A DNA stretch of 64,000 nt from the NCBI RefSeq assembly GCF_029168315.1, contig NZ_JARGYD010000004.1:372001-436000 (forward strand), in the 5' to 3' direction. The position numbers were made by a program, and so were the translations under genes. The DNA comes from Psychromarinibacter halotolerans. GTDB lineage: Bacteria > Pseudomonadota > Alphaproteobacteria > Rhodobacterales > Rhodobacteraceae. The notes below the pieces were generated by a model. The model was given only the letters and a program-made list of their open reading frames with translations, was not told the DNA's origin and did no database searches. Positions 15,856 through 24,470 of the stretch are shown piece after piece (positions within the stretch are counted from its first letter, which is position 1; every line of letters starts with the position of its first letter).

Positions 15856-16329
15856 CTACTCTTCCGCGTCGGACGGGTGCATCTTTGTCCCTGCGGCGAG
15901 AACCTCGATCTCGACTTCGACGTCCTCGACGGTGTCGAGGAAGATGCGGGCCTCGATGCGATCCCCTTCGGATACGTCAGAGGCGTCGGTCATCCCAAGG
16001 TACATCGCGCCCGGTTCCAGTTCGATGGACACGCCAGGGGCGATCGGGAATTCCTCCATCGCCACGGCTGTCGTCGCGTTCATCTCGGTGCCTTGCAGCG
16101 TCAGCTTGGCGCCGTCGGCGGTTTCGCCGCCCGACAGCAACAGCCCGACGCTGCCGGTATTTTCGATCCGCATGTAGACCTGCAGCCCGCCATCCTCGAG
16201 AACCGCCCACGGCTGCAGGATGCGTGCGCCGTCGACTTCGGAAACGCTGGGGGCGGTATCCTGTGCCAGCGCCGAGAACGGCAGGGCAAGGAAGGGCAGG
16301 GCAAGAAGCGGGAAGGCGGTTTTGCGCAT
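15856..16329 (-). CDS. PCuAC-like periplasmic protein with altered copper motif
   Basis: This 157-residue protein has a signal peptide (MRKTAFPLLALPFLALPFSALA). Its beta-rich domain resembles PCu(A)C copper chaperones, which deliver Cu(I) to the CuA site of cytochrome oxidase (DGGLQVYMRIENTGS, then IAPGVSIELEPGAMYLGM). In canonical members an H-M...M...HxM set binds copper. Here the region keeps methionines (about 83, 91, 109, 113) but no histidine. The only His is in the C-terminal tail (KMHPSD). Copper delivery is therefore uncertain, and a Met-only site or a non-copper role is possible. Confidence 0.75.
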   Translation of the reverse strand: MRKTAFPLLALPFLALPFSALAQDTAPSVSEVDGARILQPWAVLEDGGLQVYMRIENTGSVGLLLSGGETADGAKLTLQGTEMNATTAVAMEEFPIAPGVSIELEPGAMYLGMTDASDVSEGDRIEARIFLDTVEDVEVEIEVLAAGTKMHPSDAEE

Positions 16330-16507
16330 CGTTAACGTCCGTGTCTCGTGTCGGCGCGGGCCGGTCTGGCGCCGCGCGGTCCGTTCAGGGACGCGGGCGC
16401 ATGGGTGAATGGACGCCCGCAGATGTCAGTACACGCACGGGCCTTGGCCCAAGCAGGTATGACGCGGGGCCTTGCAAGCAAGCCCCGGTCCGGCGCATCG
16501 GACGATA

Positions 16508-16528
16508 CCGGCGGTCTTTCGCCGCCGG
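16508..16528 (-). terminator. Hairpin just after prfC
   Basis: A perfect 7-pair stem (CCGGCGG with CCGCCGG, 7-base loop) lies eight bases beyond the prfC stop in the direction of transcription. No clear T-run follows, so termination strength is unsure. Confidence 0.4.
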
Positions 16529-16536
16529 GCACCGTC

Positions 16537-18156
16537 TTAGACCATCATTTCCTTGGTCGCGGACAGCGTCAGTTCGGGATAGTCGCGTTCCACCCGGTCG
16601 ATGTCCCACTGCAGCCGGGTCATGAAAACGATGTCGCCGTCGTTGTCGTGGCTGATGTGCTGCTTGTTGGCGTTGACGAATTTGTCGACCGCCGCCTTCG
16701 GGCCGGACACCCAGCGGGCTGAGGTGAACTGCGACGGCTCGAACCGCACCGGCAGGCCGTATTCCATCTCGATCCGGCTGGCCAGCACCTCGAACTGAAG
16801 CGCGCCGACGACGCCGACGATGAAACCCGACCCGATGTTCGGCTTGAACACCTTGGCCGCGCCTTCCTCGGCGAATTGCATCAGCGCCTTCTCAAGGTGC
16901 TTGGCCTTCATCGGATCGCCCGCGCGGCAGTTCTGCAAAAGCTCTGGCGCGAAGGACGGGATACCGGTGACGCGGATCGCCTCGCCCTCGGTCAGGGTGT
17001 CGCCGATGCGCAGCTGCCCGTGGTTCGGGATGCCGATGATGTCGCCCGCCCACGCCTCTTCCGCAAGCTCGCGGTCCGAGGCGAGGAACAGCACCGGGTT
17101 CGAGATCGCCATCGGCTTCTTGGTTCGCACATGGGTCAGTTTCTGCCCGCGCGTGAAGTGACCCGAGGCAAGACGGACAAAGGCTACGCGGTCGCGGTGC
17201 TTGGGGTCCATGTTGGCCTGCACCTTGAACACGAAGCCCATCACCTTGTTTTCATCCGGGCCGATGTGGCGCGGCTCGGCCGATTGGGGCTGCGGCACGG
17301 GGCCGTACCGGCCGATGCCGTCCATCAGTTCCTTGACGCCGAACGAGTTGATGGCGCTGCCGAACCAAATCGGCGTGAGCGTCCCGTCAAGGAAGGCTTG
17401 CGCGTCGAACTTGGGCAGCAGTTCCTTCGCCATCTCAAGCTCTTCGCGCAACTGGTCCAGCAGGTGGGCGGGAACGTGATCGGCCAGCTTGGGGTCATCC
17501 AGACCGGCGATCTTGATCGATTCCGCCACCTTGTTGCGGTCGGCGCGGTCCATGATTTCCAGCCGGTCGTTCAGCACGTCATAACACCCGACGAACTCGC
17601 GCCCCACGCCGATCGGCCAGCTGGCCGGGGTGACGTCGATCGCAAGGTTTTCCTGGATCTCGTCTATGATCTCGAACGTGTCGCGGCTTTCGCGGTCCAT
17701 CTTGTTACAGAAGGTCAGGATCGGCAGGTCGCGCAGGCGGCAAACCTCGAACAGCTTCTGCGTCTGGCTTTCCACGCCCTTTGCCCCGTCGATCACCATG
17801 ATCGCCGCGTCCACTGCCGTCAGCGTGCGGTAGGTGTCCTCGGAAAAGTCCGAGTGGCCGGGCGTGTCGACAAGGTTGAAGCGATAATTGGCGTCGCCAC
17901 TGGCGAAATCGAACGACATGGCCGAGGCAGAGACCGAGATGCCCCGGTCCTTTTCCATCTGCATGAAGTCCGACCGCGTGCGCCGCGCTTCGCCCTTGGC
18001 GCGCACCTGTCCGGCCATCTGGATCGCGCCGCCGTACAGCAGGAATTTCTCGGTCAGCGTCGTCTTACCCGCATCCGGGTGCGAGATGATGGCGAAGGTG
18101 CGCCGCCGGGCAATCTCGGCGGGCAGGTCGGGGGCGTTATGAGCACGGTCCAGCAT
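16537..18156 (-). CDS. prfC: Peptide chain release factor 3
   Basis: RF3 is the GTPase that removes RF1/RF2 from the ribosome after termination. The 539-residue protein has the translation-GTPase motifs SHPDAGKTTLTEKF (P-loop), the switch I region around RGISVSASAMSF, DTPGHSDFSEDTYR, and NKMDRE, followed by the RF3-specific C-terminal domains. I chose the ATG at 18156 (MLDRAHNAPDLPAEIARRRTF), where family similarity begins. An in-frame ATG at 18192 is possible. It stands alone on the minus strand. Confidence 0.94.
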   Translation of the reverse strand: MLDRAHNAPDLPAEIARRRTFAIISHPDAGKTTLTEKFLLYGGAIQMAGQVRAKGEARRTRSDFMQMEKDRGISVSASAMSFDFASGDANYRFNLVDTPGHSDFSEDTYRTLTAVDAAIMVIDGAKGVESQTQKLFEVCRLRDLPILTFCNKMDRESRDTFEIIDEIQENLAIDVTPASWPIGVGREFVGCYDVLNDRLEIMDRADRNKVAESIKIAGLDDPKLADHVPAHLLDQLREELEMAKELLPKFDAQAFLDGTLTPIWFGSAINSFGVKELMDGIGRYGPVPQPQSAEPRHIGPDENKVMGFVFKVQANMDPKHRDRVAFVRLASGHFTRGQKLTHVRTKKPMAISNPVLFLASDRELAEEAWAGDIIGIPNHGQLRIGDTLTEGEAIRVTGIPSFAPELLQNCRAGDPMKAKHLEKALMQFAEEGAAKVFKPNIGSGFIVGVVGALQFEVLASRIEMEYGLPVRFEPSQFTSARWVSGPKAAVDKFVNANKQHISHDNDGDIVFMTRLQWDIDRVERDYPELTLSATKEMMV

Positions 18157-18345
18157 GGCGCGGGATATAGGCGAGCGCGGGGCCAAGGGCAATCGTGCGC
18201 GCGTTGCGAGAAGGGCACGCCGCGCTGGCGCGATCCTGAATGGGAAGACAGGGAAAGCATCATTTGTTAACTATCGCGCGCAGGGACGGTGTCCCCAAAT
18301 CGTTCGATTGGTCTTGTCGTCCCCTTCTCAATTACGGAAAACCTA

Positions 18346-19407
18346 ATGGCCATCATCATTACCGAAATCGCCTTCACAGCCGAAGGCTACGCCGCCTTTG
18401 AGATTATGAATGCCGGAAGCATCGCAGTCGACATTGGCGATAACCCCATATTCATGGGGGAAGACGCGTCTGCCACCGGGCAGCCTTTATCCAGTGCCGG
18501 GGTCGGGACGATCGCGGCGGGCGAAGTGATCACGGTCGGCCATAGCGATATCCCGGGGCTGGACTACAACTTCCCGTCTGGCTTTTCGAGCGCGTACGAA
18601 TTGGCCCCCACAGATAACAACGTGTTTATTCTGGACTACGAGCCATTTGGAGCCGTCGACAACGTGGGTGGCGACGGCGGACCGGCATTCGTGGCGGACT
18701 CCTCCTATCAGGGCGACCCGACCCGGGATGCCGCGACCGGCAATTTTTCGGACGGCGGTGAGCCGCTCTCTGAATTCACCCTTACGCAACCCTTCTCGAC
18801 CAACACGCTGGGCACCGCCGTGTGCTTCTGCGCGGGAACGGCCATTTCTGTACCGGGCGGAGCGGTTGCGGTCGAAACGCTTGCCATCGGCGATGAGGTC
18901 CTGACGGCCGACGGCCGGGCGGTCGCGGTGAAATGGATCGGCCGCCAGACCCTGCGTGGCGGCATCGGTGGCATGGGCGAGGGACGCCGCCCGGTGCGGA
19001 TCGCGGCCGGCGCCCTGGGCGGCGGGCTGCCGCTGGCCGAACTGCGGGTGACGGCGGATCACGGCATGGTGCTGGACGGCTGCGTGGTGAACGCGGGCGC
19101 GCTGGTGGGCCTGCCGGGGATCGACCTTGTTCCGCTGGCCGACCTGCCGCGTGCCTTCACCGTCTACCACGTCGAAACCGATGCCCACGAGGTGATCCTT
19201 GCCAACGGCGCGCCGACCGAGACCTTCGTTGACGCGGCAGAGCGGGTGGCATTCGATAATCACGCGGAATACCTTGAGCTCTTCGGCGTCGAAAGGATCG
19301 TACCCGAGATGCGGATGCCGCGCATCGCATCGGCGCGGTTGCTGCCAGCGGCCCTGCGGCACCGGCTGGGCTTGGACGACGTTTCGGCGCTGGAGGCGAC
19401 CGGTTAA
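18346..19407 (+). CDS. Hint-domain protein with lamin-tail-like N-terminus (Hint paralogue 1)
   Basis: This 353-residue protein has no classical signal peptide. Residues 1-150 (MAIIITEIAF, AAFEIMNAGS, TIAAGEVITVGHSD) resemble a lamin-tail/LTD-type beta-domain. Residues ~160-300 form a Hint_2 (hedgehog/intein-like) domain. Its putative nucleophile is Cys160 in VCFCAGT, and it has the TxxH block (VTADHGMVLDG) and the conserved end VYHVETDAHEVILANG. A ~50-residue tail ends in PRIASARLLPAALRHRLG. Such domains can self-cleave before the Cys. The ATG has GGAAAACC upstream, and TTAAC lies ~80 bases before it. Confidence 0.85.
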   Translation: MAIIITEIAFTAEGYAAFEIMNAGSIAVDIGDNPIFMGEDASATGQPLSSAGVGTIAAGEVITVGHSDIPGLDYNFPSGFSSAYELAPTDNNVFILDYEPFGAVDNVGGDGGPAFVADSSYQGDPTRDAATGNFSDGGEPLSEFTLTQPFSTNTLGTAVCFCAGTAISVPGGAVAVETLAIGDEVLTADGRAVAVKWIGRQTLRGGIGGMGEGRRPVRIAAGALGGGLPLAELRVTADHGMVLDGCVVNAGALVGLPGIDLVPLADLPRAFTVYHVETDAHEVILANGAPTETFVDAAERVAFDNHAEYLELFGVERIVPEMRMPRIASARLLPAALRHRLGLDDVSALEATG

Positions 19408-19625
19408 GTCGGCACCGTGCAAATGCGGCAACGGGGGCTGCGCGACCGGCCCCCGCTTCGGCACAACCCTGGCGGTCCCGCCAAGCCTCTGATGCACCTT
19501 AAGAAGGTTGTTTTCCAAGGTTCCCTTACGTCGCCTTGACCCCGGGCGTCTTTAACATCGTTAGGACGAATTTTAGGTTTCCGCCCTAGAAACGCGTTTC
19601 AACGAGTACCGGGCAGGTTTTCCCC

Positions 19626-21344
19626 ATGTCTCTCACCATTGTCGACCCGGCCGCCACCGGGCTCGAATACCTTGCGTCCGTCGACGTCAAGTTCTCCGGC
19701 ATCCACATCGGCGGCGGCATCTACTTTTCCGCCAACCACATCCCGAACGCGGGTGGCGCCTATACGGCCGTGCCGCAGCGCAGTCTGAACGGCGAAGCCG
19801 AGGCCCACGCGACGTCAGAGATCGACGTGACTCTGCCCGCCGATCCGGCGGACTGGGATCCATATGTTGACGAGTCCGGCTACATCGCCACCGGCTTCGA
19901 CATCGGGATGCATGTGGGCGCGCCGCTGACCAGCACCGGGACCTTCTACGACGGTCCGGCCATCTCGCTTCTGATCGCCAACGATCCTTCGGATCTGGAC
20001 GGCGCAGTAACGATCACCGGCTATCCCAACGCCGAGGACTCGCTGGATAACACCTCTGGCACGCTTCACGAGACGTCGGGCTCGCTGCTGGGGTATTCGT
20101 CGCAGACGATCTCGGGGGACGAGGGCGGGTACTTCATGATCCGAGGCGCTGACGTGGTTGGCGGGATGAGCGGCGGCGGCAACTTCATCGACTACGACGC
20201 GGACGGCGACGGAGAGACGGAGACCTATGCCATCGGCGCGACCTCGCGCGTGTTCGAGGCGGGCGGCGGCAGCCTGATCCCCGGCGTGTCGCAGGTACAG
20301 TCGGCGGCGTTCTCGCCGCATTATGCGGACATCGCCGCCGCCATCGAAGGTCTGAGCGGGGACGATGTGCGGACGGCAGACGACTTCGCCCGTATGACGC
20401 TTTTGTCGGCGCAGACCGCCGGGTCGGACAACACCACCGTGCAAGGGCAGTTCTTTCACGAGAACATCTATGGCGGTGTGAATGACGACAACCTGTCGGG
20501 TGGCGACGGCGACGACCTCCTGTCCGGCGGAGACGGCGATGACACGCTGGACGGTGGGGCGGGCGACGACACCCTGACCGGCGGGGCGGGGGCGGACTGG
20601 TTCGCGTCCGCCGGGTTCGGCGGTGGCGCGACCGACCTGATCACCGATTTCGACGCGGCTCTGGACGTGGTGGATCTGTCCACGCATTTCAGTGCGTTCG
20701 ACGATCTGCTGGCCGCCGCCGGGATGGACGGCGACACGCTGGAAATCGACCTGTCGCAAGGCGGCGATGCAGGTGTGCTTCGGTTGGCGGGGGTGACGGC
20801 AGACGATCTGTCGGCGGCAAACACCAACGTGAATTGCTTCGCCGCCGGAACCGCCATCGCCTGTCCGGACGGCGCGGTCCCGGTCGAGACGCTGATGCCC
20901 GGCGACCGGGTGCTGACGGCGGACGGCCGCGGCGTCTCGTTGCGCTGGGTCGGGCGGCAATCGGTGCGGTCCAGCCCGGAAACGATGCCGGTGCGGGTCG
21001 CAGCCGGTGCTTTGGGGCAGGACGTGCCATCGCGCGACCTTGTCGTGACCGGGGACCACGGCCTGATCTTGGACGACGTCATCGTGGTCGCGTCCGCGCT
21101 GGTGGGGATGCCGGGCATCGACTGGGTGCCACTGTCCGACCTGCCGCCCGCGTTCGACGTGTTCCACATTGAAACCGACGCGCACGAGGTGCTGCTGGCC
21201 AATGGCGCGCCCGCCGAAAGCTATGCCGGCCCGTCCACCCGTCCCGGCGACGCCCGCACGATCCCCGAGATGGATCTGCCCCGGCTTGGCTCTGCCCGCC
21301 TTCTACCGCTTGCGCCCGGGGCGATGCGGTTGCGTCGCGGGTAG
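19626..21344 (+). CDS. Serine-protease-like / RTX / Hint protein (Hint paralogue 2)
   Basis: The 572-residue protein has three parts. Residues 1-250 look like a trypsin/V8-fold domain: GGGIYFSANH where the catalytic-His strand would be, and VGGMSGGG with Ser182 in the catalytic-Ser position. Where TAAH is expected the sequence reads NAGG, so the His seems lost. Residues ~279-325 are RTX calcium-binding nonapeptides (GGDGDD, GGAGDD). Residues ~404-530 are a Hint_2 domain with Cys404 (NCFAAGT) and VTGDHGLIL. RTX repeats suggest type I secretion, although the secretion signal normally C-terminal to RTX is replaced here by Hint. Confidence 0.85.
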   Translation: MSLTIVDPAATGLEYLASVDVKFSGIHIGGGIYFSANHIPNAGGAYTAVPQRSLNGEAEAHATSEIDVTLPADPADWDPYVDESGYIATGFDIGMHVGAPLTSTGTFYDGPAISLLIANDPSDLDGAVTITGYPNAEDSLDNTSGTLHETSGSLLGYSSQTISGDEGGYFMIRGADVVGGMSGGGNFIDYDADGDGETETYAIGATSRVFEAGGGSLIPGVSQVQSAAFSPHYADIAAAIEGLSGDDVRTADDFARMTLLSAQTAGSDNTTVQGQFFHENIYGGVNDDNLSGGDGDDLLSGGDGDDTLDGGAGDDTLTGGAGADWFASAGFGGGATDLITDFDAALDVVDLSTHFSAFDDLLAAAGMDGDTLEIDLSQGGDAGVLRLAGVTADDLSAANTNVNCFAAGTAIACPDGAVPVETLMPGDRVLTADGRGVSLRWVGRQSVRSSPETMPVRVAAGALGQDVPSRDLVVTGDHGLILDDVIVVASALVGMPGIDWVPLSDLPPAFDVFHIETDAHEVLLANGAPAESYAGPSTRPGDARTIPEMDLPRLGSARLLPLAPGAMRLRRG

Positions 21345-21420
21345 GGGCGGCGCCCCGCCGGACCCGTGCCACGGAACCCCCGGCGCGACCGGGCGTTCGG
21401 TTTCCGAAAGGAGACCACTC

Positions 21421-21675
21421 ATGGCTGGATCCAGCATCAAGAACGAAAAGCTTTACGACGACCTGCGCGACGAGGGGATGCGCAAAGAGAAAGCCGCCCG
21501 CATCTCGAACGCGAAGGCGAACCCGGACATGCATCCGTCGAAGAAAGGTGGCAAGCAGCCGCCGTATGAACAGTGGTCGAAAGACGATTTGTATTCCCGG
21601 GCGCAAGAGCTGGAGATCGAGAACCGCTCGCAGATGACGAAGGACGAGTTGATCGAGGCGCTGCGCGAGGATTAG
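21421..21675 (+). CDS. Small DUF7218 / Rho N-terminal-like (SAP-type) protein
   Basis: This 84-residue basic, charged protein begins MAGSSIKNEKLYDDLRDEGM and continues RKEKAARISNAKA, the pattern I recall for DUF7218-type proteins. The second half (DDLYSRAQELEIENRSQMTKDELIEALRED) resembles a Rho N-terminal or SAP helix-extended-helix nucleic-acid-binding motif. AAAGGAGA precedes the ATG. It sits between two Hint genes on the same strand. A nucleic-acid-binding or stress-associated role is plausible but unproven. Confidence 0.75.
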   Translation: MAGSSIKNEKLYDDLRDEGMRKEKAARISNAKANPDMHPSKKGGKQPPYEQWSKDDLYSRAQELEIENRSQMTKDELIEALRED

Positions 21676-21959
21676 GCAGCCCCAGACGGGTGCGCGTGGT
21701 ATTTTTGGCGCATTCCGGGCTACTGCAAGAAAGGCTATGGCACTGTGTCGTCGTGGCCCTGCGGCCATCCTTTGAACGTTCCATAAGGATCAAAGGCCGT
21801 GTGGTCGCAGGACGAGTTTCCCGCTTCCGGTCGGAAGCGGATATTTCCCGAAGGCTTCTCCAGAAATTTCCTTTTTGATTGCTTTCTTAACTATTTGACG
21901 GCTGTGCCGCTCGACCCTAGCGATTTGATATCCGAAATCAAAAAAGGTTCGAGCAGGTC

Positions 21960-23033
21960 ATGGCACTCTTGATTACAGAGATCGTTTTTGACGAGTTTGG
22001 GCGGTTCGCCTTCGAAGTTACCAACACCAGCACAACCGATACAATCGACGTTTCCGATGTGTGGATCTACACGCCCGGATCACCGTCGGGCGTCGGGAAT
22101 ACGTTCGACTACATGGGCGTACCCGATACGATGTTGCCGGGGCAATCCTTTGTCATAGGGCATTCGGCTATTTCGGGCGTCCAGTACGCGGCCTCGGTTA
22201 TTGACAGTATTTACTACAACGGAAGTTATACCTTTACTGGCGTCGCCATCAGTGACGGCGGTTACACGACCATCATTGACCACGTCGGAAGCGAAGGTGG
22301 TCCTGCGTTCACGGAAAATACAAGCTATGTGGGCCTGACCACGCGTGATCCGGCGCCGGTCAACGGGACGGCGAACATGAACGGTGGCGGCCTTTCCGAG
22401 TTCACCGTCGTGTCGCCCGCCGACTTCTCGACCCTCGGCAGCGCGGACTGCTTCTTGGCCGGGACTGCCATTGCGGCACCCGACGGTGCCTGTGCCGTCG
22501 AAGACCTTTCGCCGGGTGACATCGTGCTAACCCACGATGGTCGAGCGATCAGCGTCCTTTGGGTCGGCCGGCAGACGCTGCGCCGCCGGATCGGAATGGT
22601 GCCGCAAGAGATGGCGCCGGTTCGGATCGCGGCAGGTGCGCTGGGGCAGGGGCTTCCCGTCCGCGCGCTGGACGTCACGGCGGATCACGGCTTGCTGTTG
22701 GATGGTTGCGTCGTGAACGCGGCGGCGCTGGTCGGTGTGAAGGGTATCGACTGGGTCACGATGCAGGACCTGCCAGCCGAGTTCACCGTGTACCACGTCG
22801 AGACCGAGGCGCATGATTTCATCTTGGCGAACGGCGTTGCGTCGGAAACCTACGTCGACGCCCGTGGCCGGTCGCGGTTCGACAACTACGCCGATTACAT
22901 TGCGACTGTCGGCGCCGACCGGATCGTACGCGAGTGCGATCTGCCGCGTGTCGCGTCCCAGCGGCTGCTTCCCGTGCGCCTGCGGTCCGCGCTTGGACTG
23001 GATGCGGACCTTGATCTGCAGATGGCTGGCTAG
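21960..23033 (+). CDS. Hint-domain protein with lamin-tail-like N-terminus (Hint paralogue 3)
   Basis: This 357-residue protein is clearly paralogous to the one at 18346. Its N-terminal beta-domain starts MALLITEIVFDEFGRFAFEV and has MLPGQSFVIGHSAISG and VGSEGGPAFTENTSYVG. A Hint_2 domain follows, with Cys164 (DCFLAGT), VTADHGLLLDG and VYHVETEAHDFILANG. A tail ending in LPRVASQRLLPVRLRSALG matches paralogue 1. The same start context recurs: AT-rich leader, AGGTC just before the ATG, TTAAC ~73 bases upstream. A possible promoter is TTGACG (21895) with TAGCGA 17 bases later. Confidence 0.85.
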   Translation: MALLITEIVFDEFGRFAFEVTNTSTTDTIDVSDVWIYTPGSPSGVGNTFDYMGVPDTMLPGQSFVIGHSAISGVQYAASVIDSIYYNGSYTFTGVAISDGGYTTIIDHVGSEGGPAFTENTSYVGLTTRDPAPVNGTANMNGGGLSEFTVVSPADFSTLGSADCFLAGTAIAAPDGACAVEDLSPGDIVLTHDGRAISVLWVGRQTLRRRIGMVPQEMAPVRIAAGALGQGLPVRALDVTADHGLLLDGCVVNAAALVGVKGIDWVTMQDLPAEFTVYHVETEAHDFILANGVASETYVDARGRSRFDNYADYIATVGADRIVRECDLPRVASQRLLPVRLRSALGLDADLDLQMAG

Positions 23034-23085
23034 GTGCCGACGATAAAGGTCGTGTATGGGCGTTTCGGCGACCATACCGACGGCG

Positions 23086-24150
23086 TCAGTGCGCAGAAGC
23101 CTTGCGCAGCACGTCCGCTGCGATGGCGCTGTCCAACATTCCTTCGGGAAGATCCACGGGACGCGGCCGCGCCAAGGGGGCGCGGCGCGGTCGGCCCGCT
23201 TCGGCAGCGGTCAGCTTCGCGCGGATCTCGCGCGGAAGGGCGGGGCCGGTCCGGGTGTCCAAGGCAAGGCTTTCGGTCGCGATGCCTTCGGCGAAGATGA
23301 ACTCGTGCGCGTCGAACAGGATCTGGAAATATTCGACGAAGCCGCCGTTGCCGCGCGTCACCGTCTCGCCGTTCACAAGATACTCTGCCTTGATCGCGAC
23401 CTCGGACCGTCCGGCGCCAAGGGTGTCTTCGCGCTGATAGACGAACAGCCTTTGGTTCGGGGACAGCTTCAGTGGCCCTTCGTTGTTCAGCGCGCCAGGG
23501 GCGATGGTGATCGGGGCGAAGGCGCCGCTTGCGCGCACCGTCTGCTGCCCGACCCAACGCACCGTCTGGGCACCGCTGTCGCGGGTCAGCACGCTGTCGC
23601 CGGGACGGATGTCCTCGATCGGGCGCTGGGCGCCATCGGCCATCGTGATGCGGGTGCCGCGCGTGAAGGACACGCAGGCCAGCGCGGCGAATTTCTGGCG
23701 CGCGGTTTCTGTGTCGACGGCGACAAGGGCATATTCGGTGCGGGGCCGCAGGTCGGCCAGCGGCATGACATAGGTGCCCGCGATCATGTCGTCGCGGTCC
23801 AGCTCGACAAGGATCAGCGCCTCGACGATAGAGCCATCTGGCGCCATGAAGGTCGCGCAGCAGTCAAGGTGCAGCGCCGCGCCGGGGCGCCCGACCTGGG
23901 TGCCGGCGGCGATGGTGAAATTCGAACTTTGGTCGGCGATCTCAAGCGTCAGGCGCAGGCGGCGTGCATCGGGGTCCAGCGTATAAAGATCGTCGAGGAT
24001 CAATTCAGAAGCGTGCGCCACCGGATCGCCAAGGTTGGCCCCGTTCGAGACCACGAACTCGGTCGCCCTTAGGACGGGCAGCCCCTGCGCACCCCCGCGC
24101 TGGGAAATACCATCGACATTCATATTGCAGCAGCCTGTGCTCAGGTTCAT
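23086..24150 (-). CDS. Hint-domain protein with degenerate cleavage motif (Hint paralogue 4)
   Basis: This 354-residue protein faces the others. Residues 1-150 are a different N-terminal domain with a CC pair (LDCCATFMAPDG). The Hint-like region starts at Cys159 (ACVSFTRGTRITMADG) and keeps IEDIRPGDSVLTRDSGAQTVRWVG. At the TxxH block it reads SPNQRLFV, with Gln233 where His is needed, so self-cleavage should be impaired or lost. The end FDAHEFIFAEG matches the conserved Hint end. The C-terminal tail is basic and Pro-rich. The ATG at 24150 is used; an internal ATG at 24123 is possible. Confidence 0.8.
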   Translation of the reverse strand: MNLSTGCCNMNVDGISQRGGAQGLPVLRATEFVVSNGANLGDPVAHASELILDDLYTLDPDARRLRLTLEIADQSSNFTIAAGTQVGRPGAALHLDCCATFMAPDGSIVEALILVELDRDDMIAGTYVMPLADLRPRTEYALVAVDTETARQKFAALACVSFTRGTRITMADGAQRPIEDIRPGDSVLTRDSGAQTVRWVGQQTVRASGAFAPITIAPGALNNEGPLKLSPNQRLFVYQREDTLGAGRSEVAIKAEYLVNGETVTRGNGGFVEYFQILFDAHEFIFAEGIATESLALDTRTGPALPREIRAKLTAAEAGRPRRAPLARPRPVDLPEGMLDSAIAADVLRKASAH

Positions 24151-24470
24151 ATTCCACGGCTTCGCGTTCGGATATGGCCCCCACCATTCCTCCGACTGCG
24201 AAACCCGTCGCCGTGGTCATTAATGCTATAGGATGCGGCGCACATTAACGTCAACTTCGGGTAAATATTGCGGCAGTTCACCCGGCATAAGCCACTGTTG
24301 ACGCAACGATCCTTTGCTTTTCTCCATTATTGTTTCGCGGTTTTTGCCACATTTTGCTGCACCGCAGTATTTGCCGCGGACGGCTTCATCCGCCATCCGT
24401 CACTTCCGTTCGCCGGGGCAGGATGCTACGCCCGGGACGACACTGAAATCGTACGGGAGGAACCGACAGG
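24151..24470. other. 320-base divergent intergenic region
   Basis: It separates the minus-strand Hint gene from the plus-strand SDR gene. It is AT-richer than its surroundings (24200-24380). It holds the minus-strand promoter at 24225-24254 and GGGAGG-type sequence before the SDR start. No protein frame is supported. Confidence 0.5.
24225..24254 (-). promoter_or_regulatory. Promoter for the minus-strand Hint gene
   Basis: On the minus strand TTGACG (24249-24254) and TATAGC (24225-24230) are separated by 18 bases, a good match to a housekeeping sigma promoter. They lie ~75-100 bases before the Hint gene start at 24150. GTTAAT overlaps the region just inside the -35. Confidence 0.6.

Noticed and set aside
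20490..20620. Tandem GGxGxD repeats at 20490-20620 and 32266-32600 resembling a CRISPR array or minisatellite
   Set aside because: They are in-frame RTX calcium-binding protein repeats, not DNA repeats with unique spacers.
24200..24470. Possible attachment site or insertion scar in the AT-rich divergent region
   Set aside because: No direct repeats, tRNA 3' end or integrase gene nearby; the AT-richness is explained by promoters.
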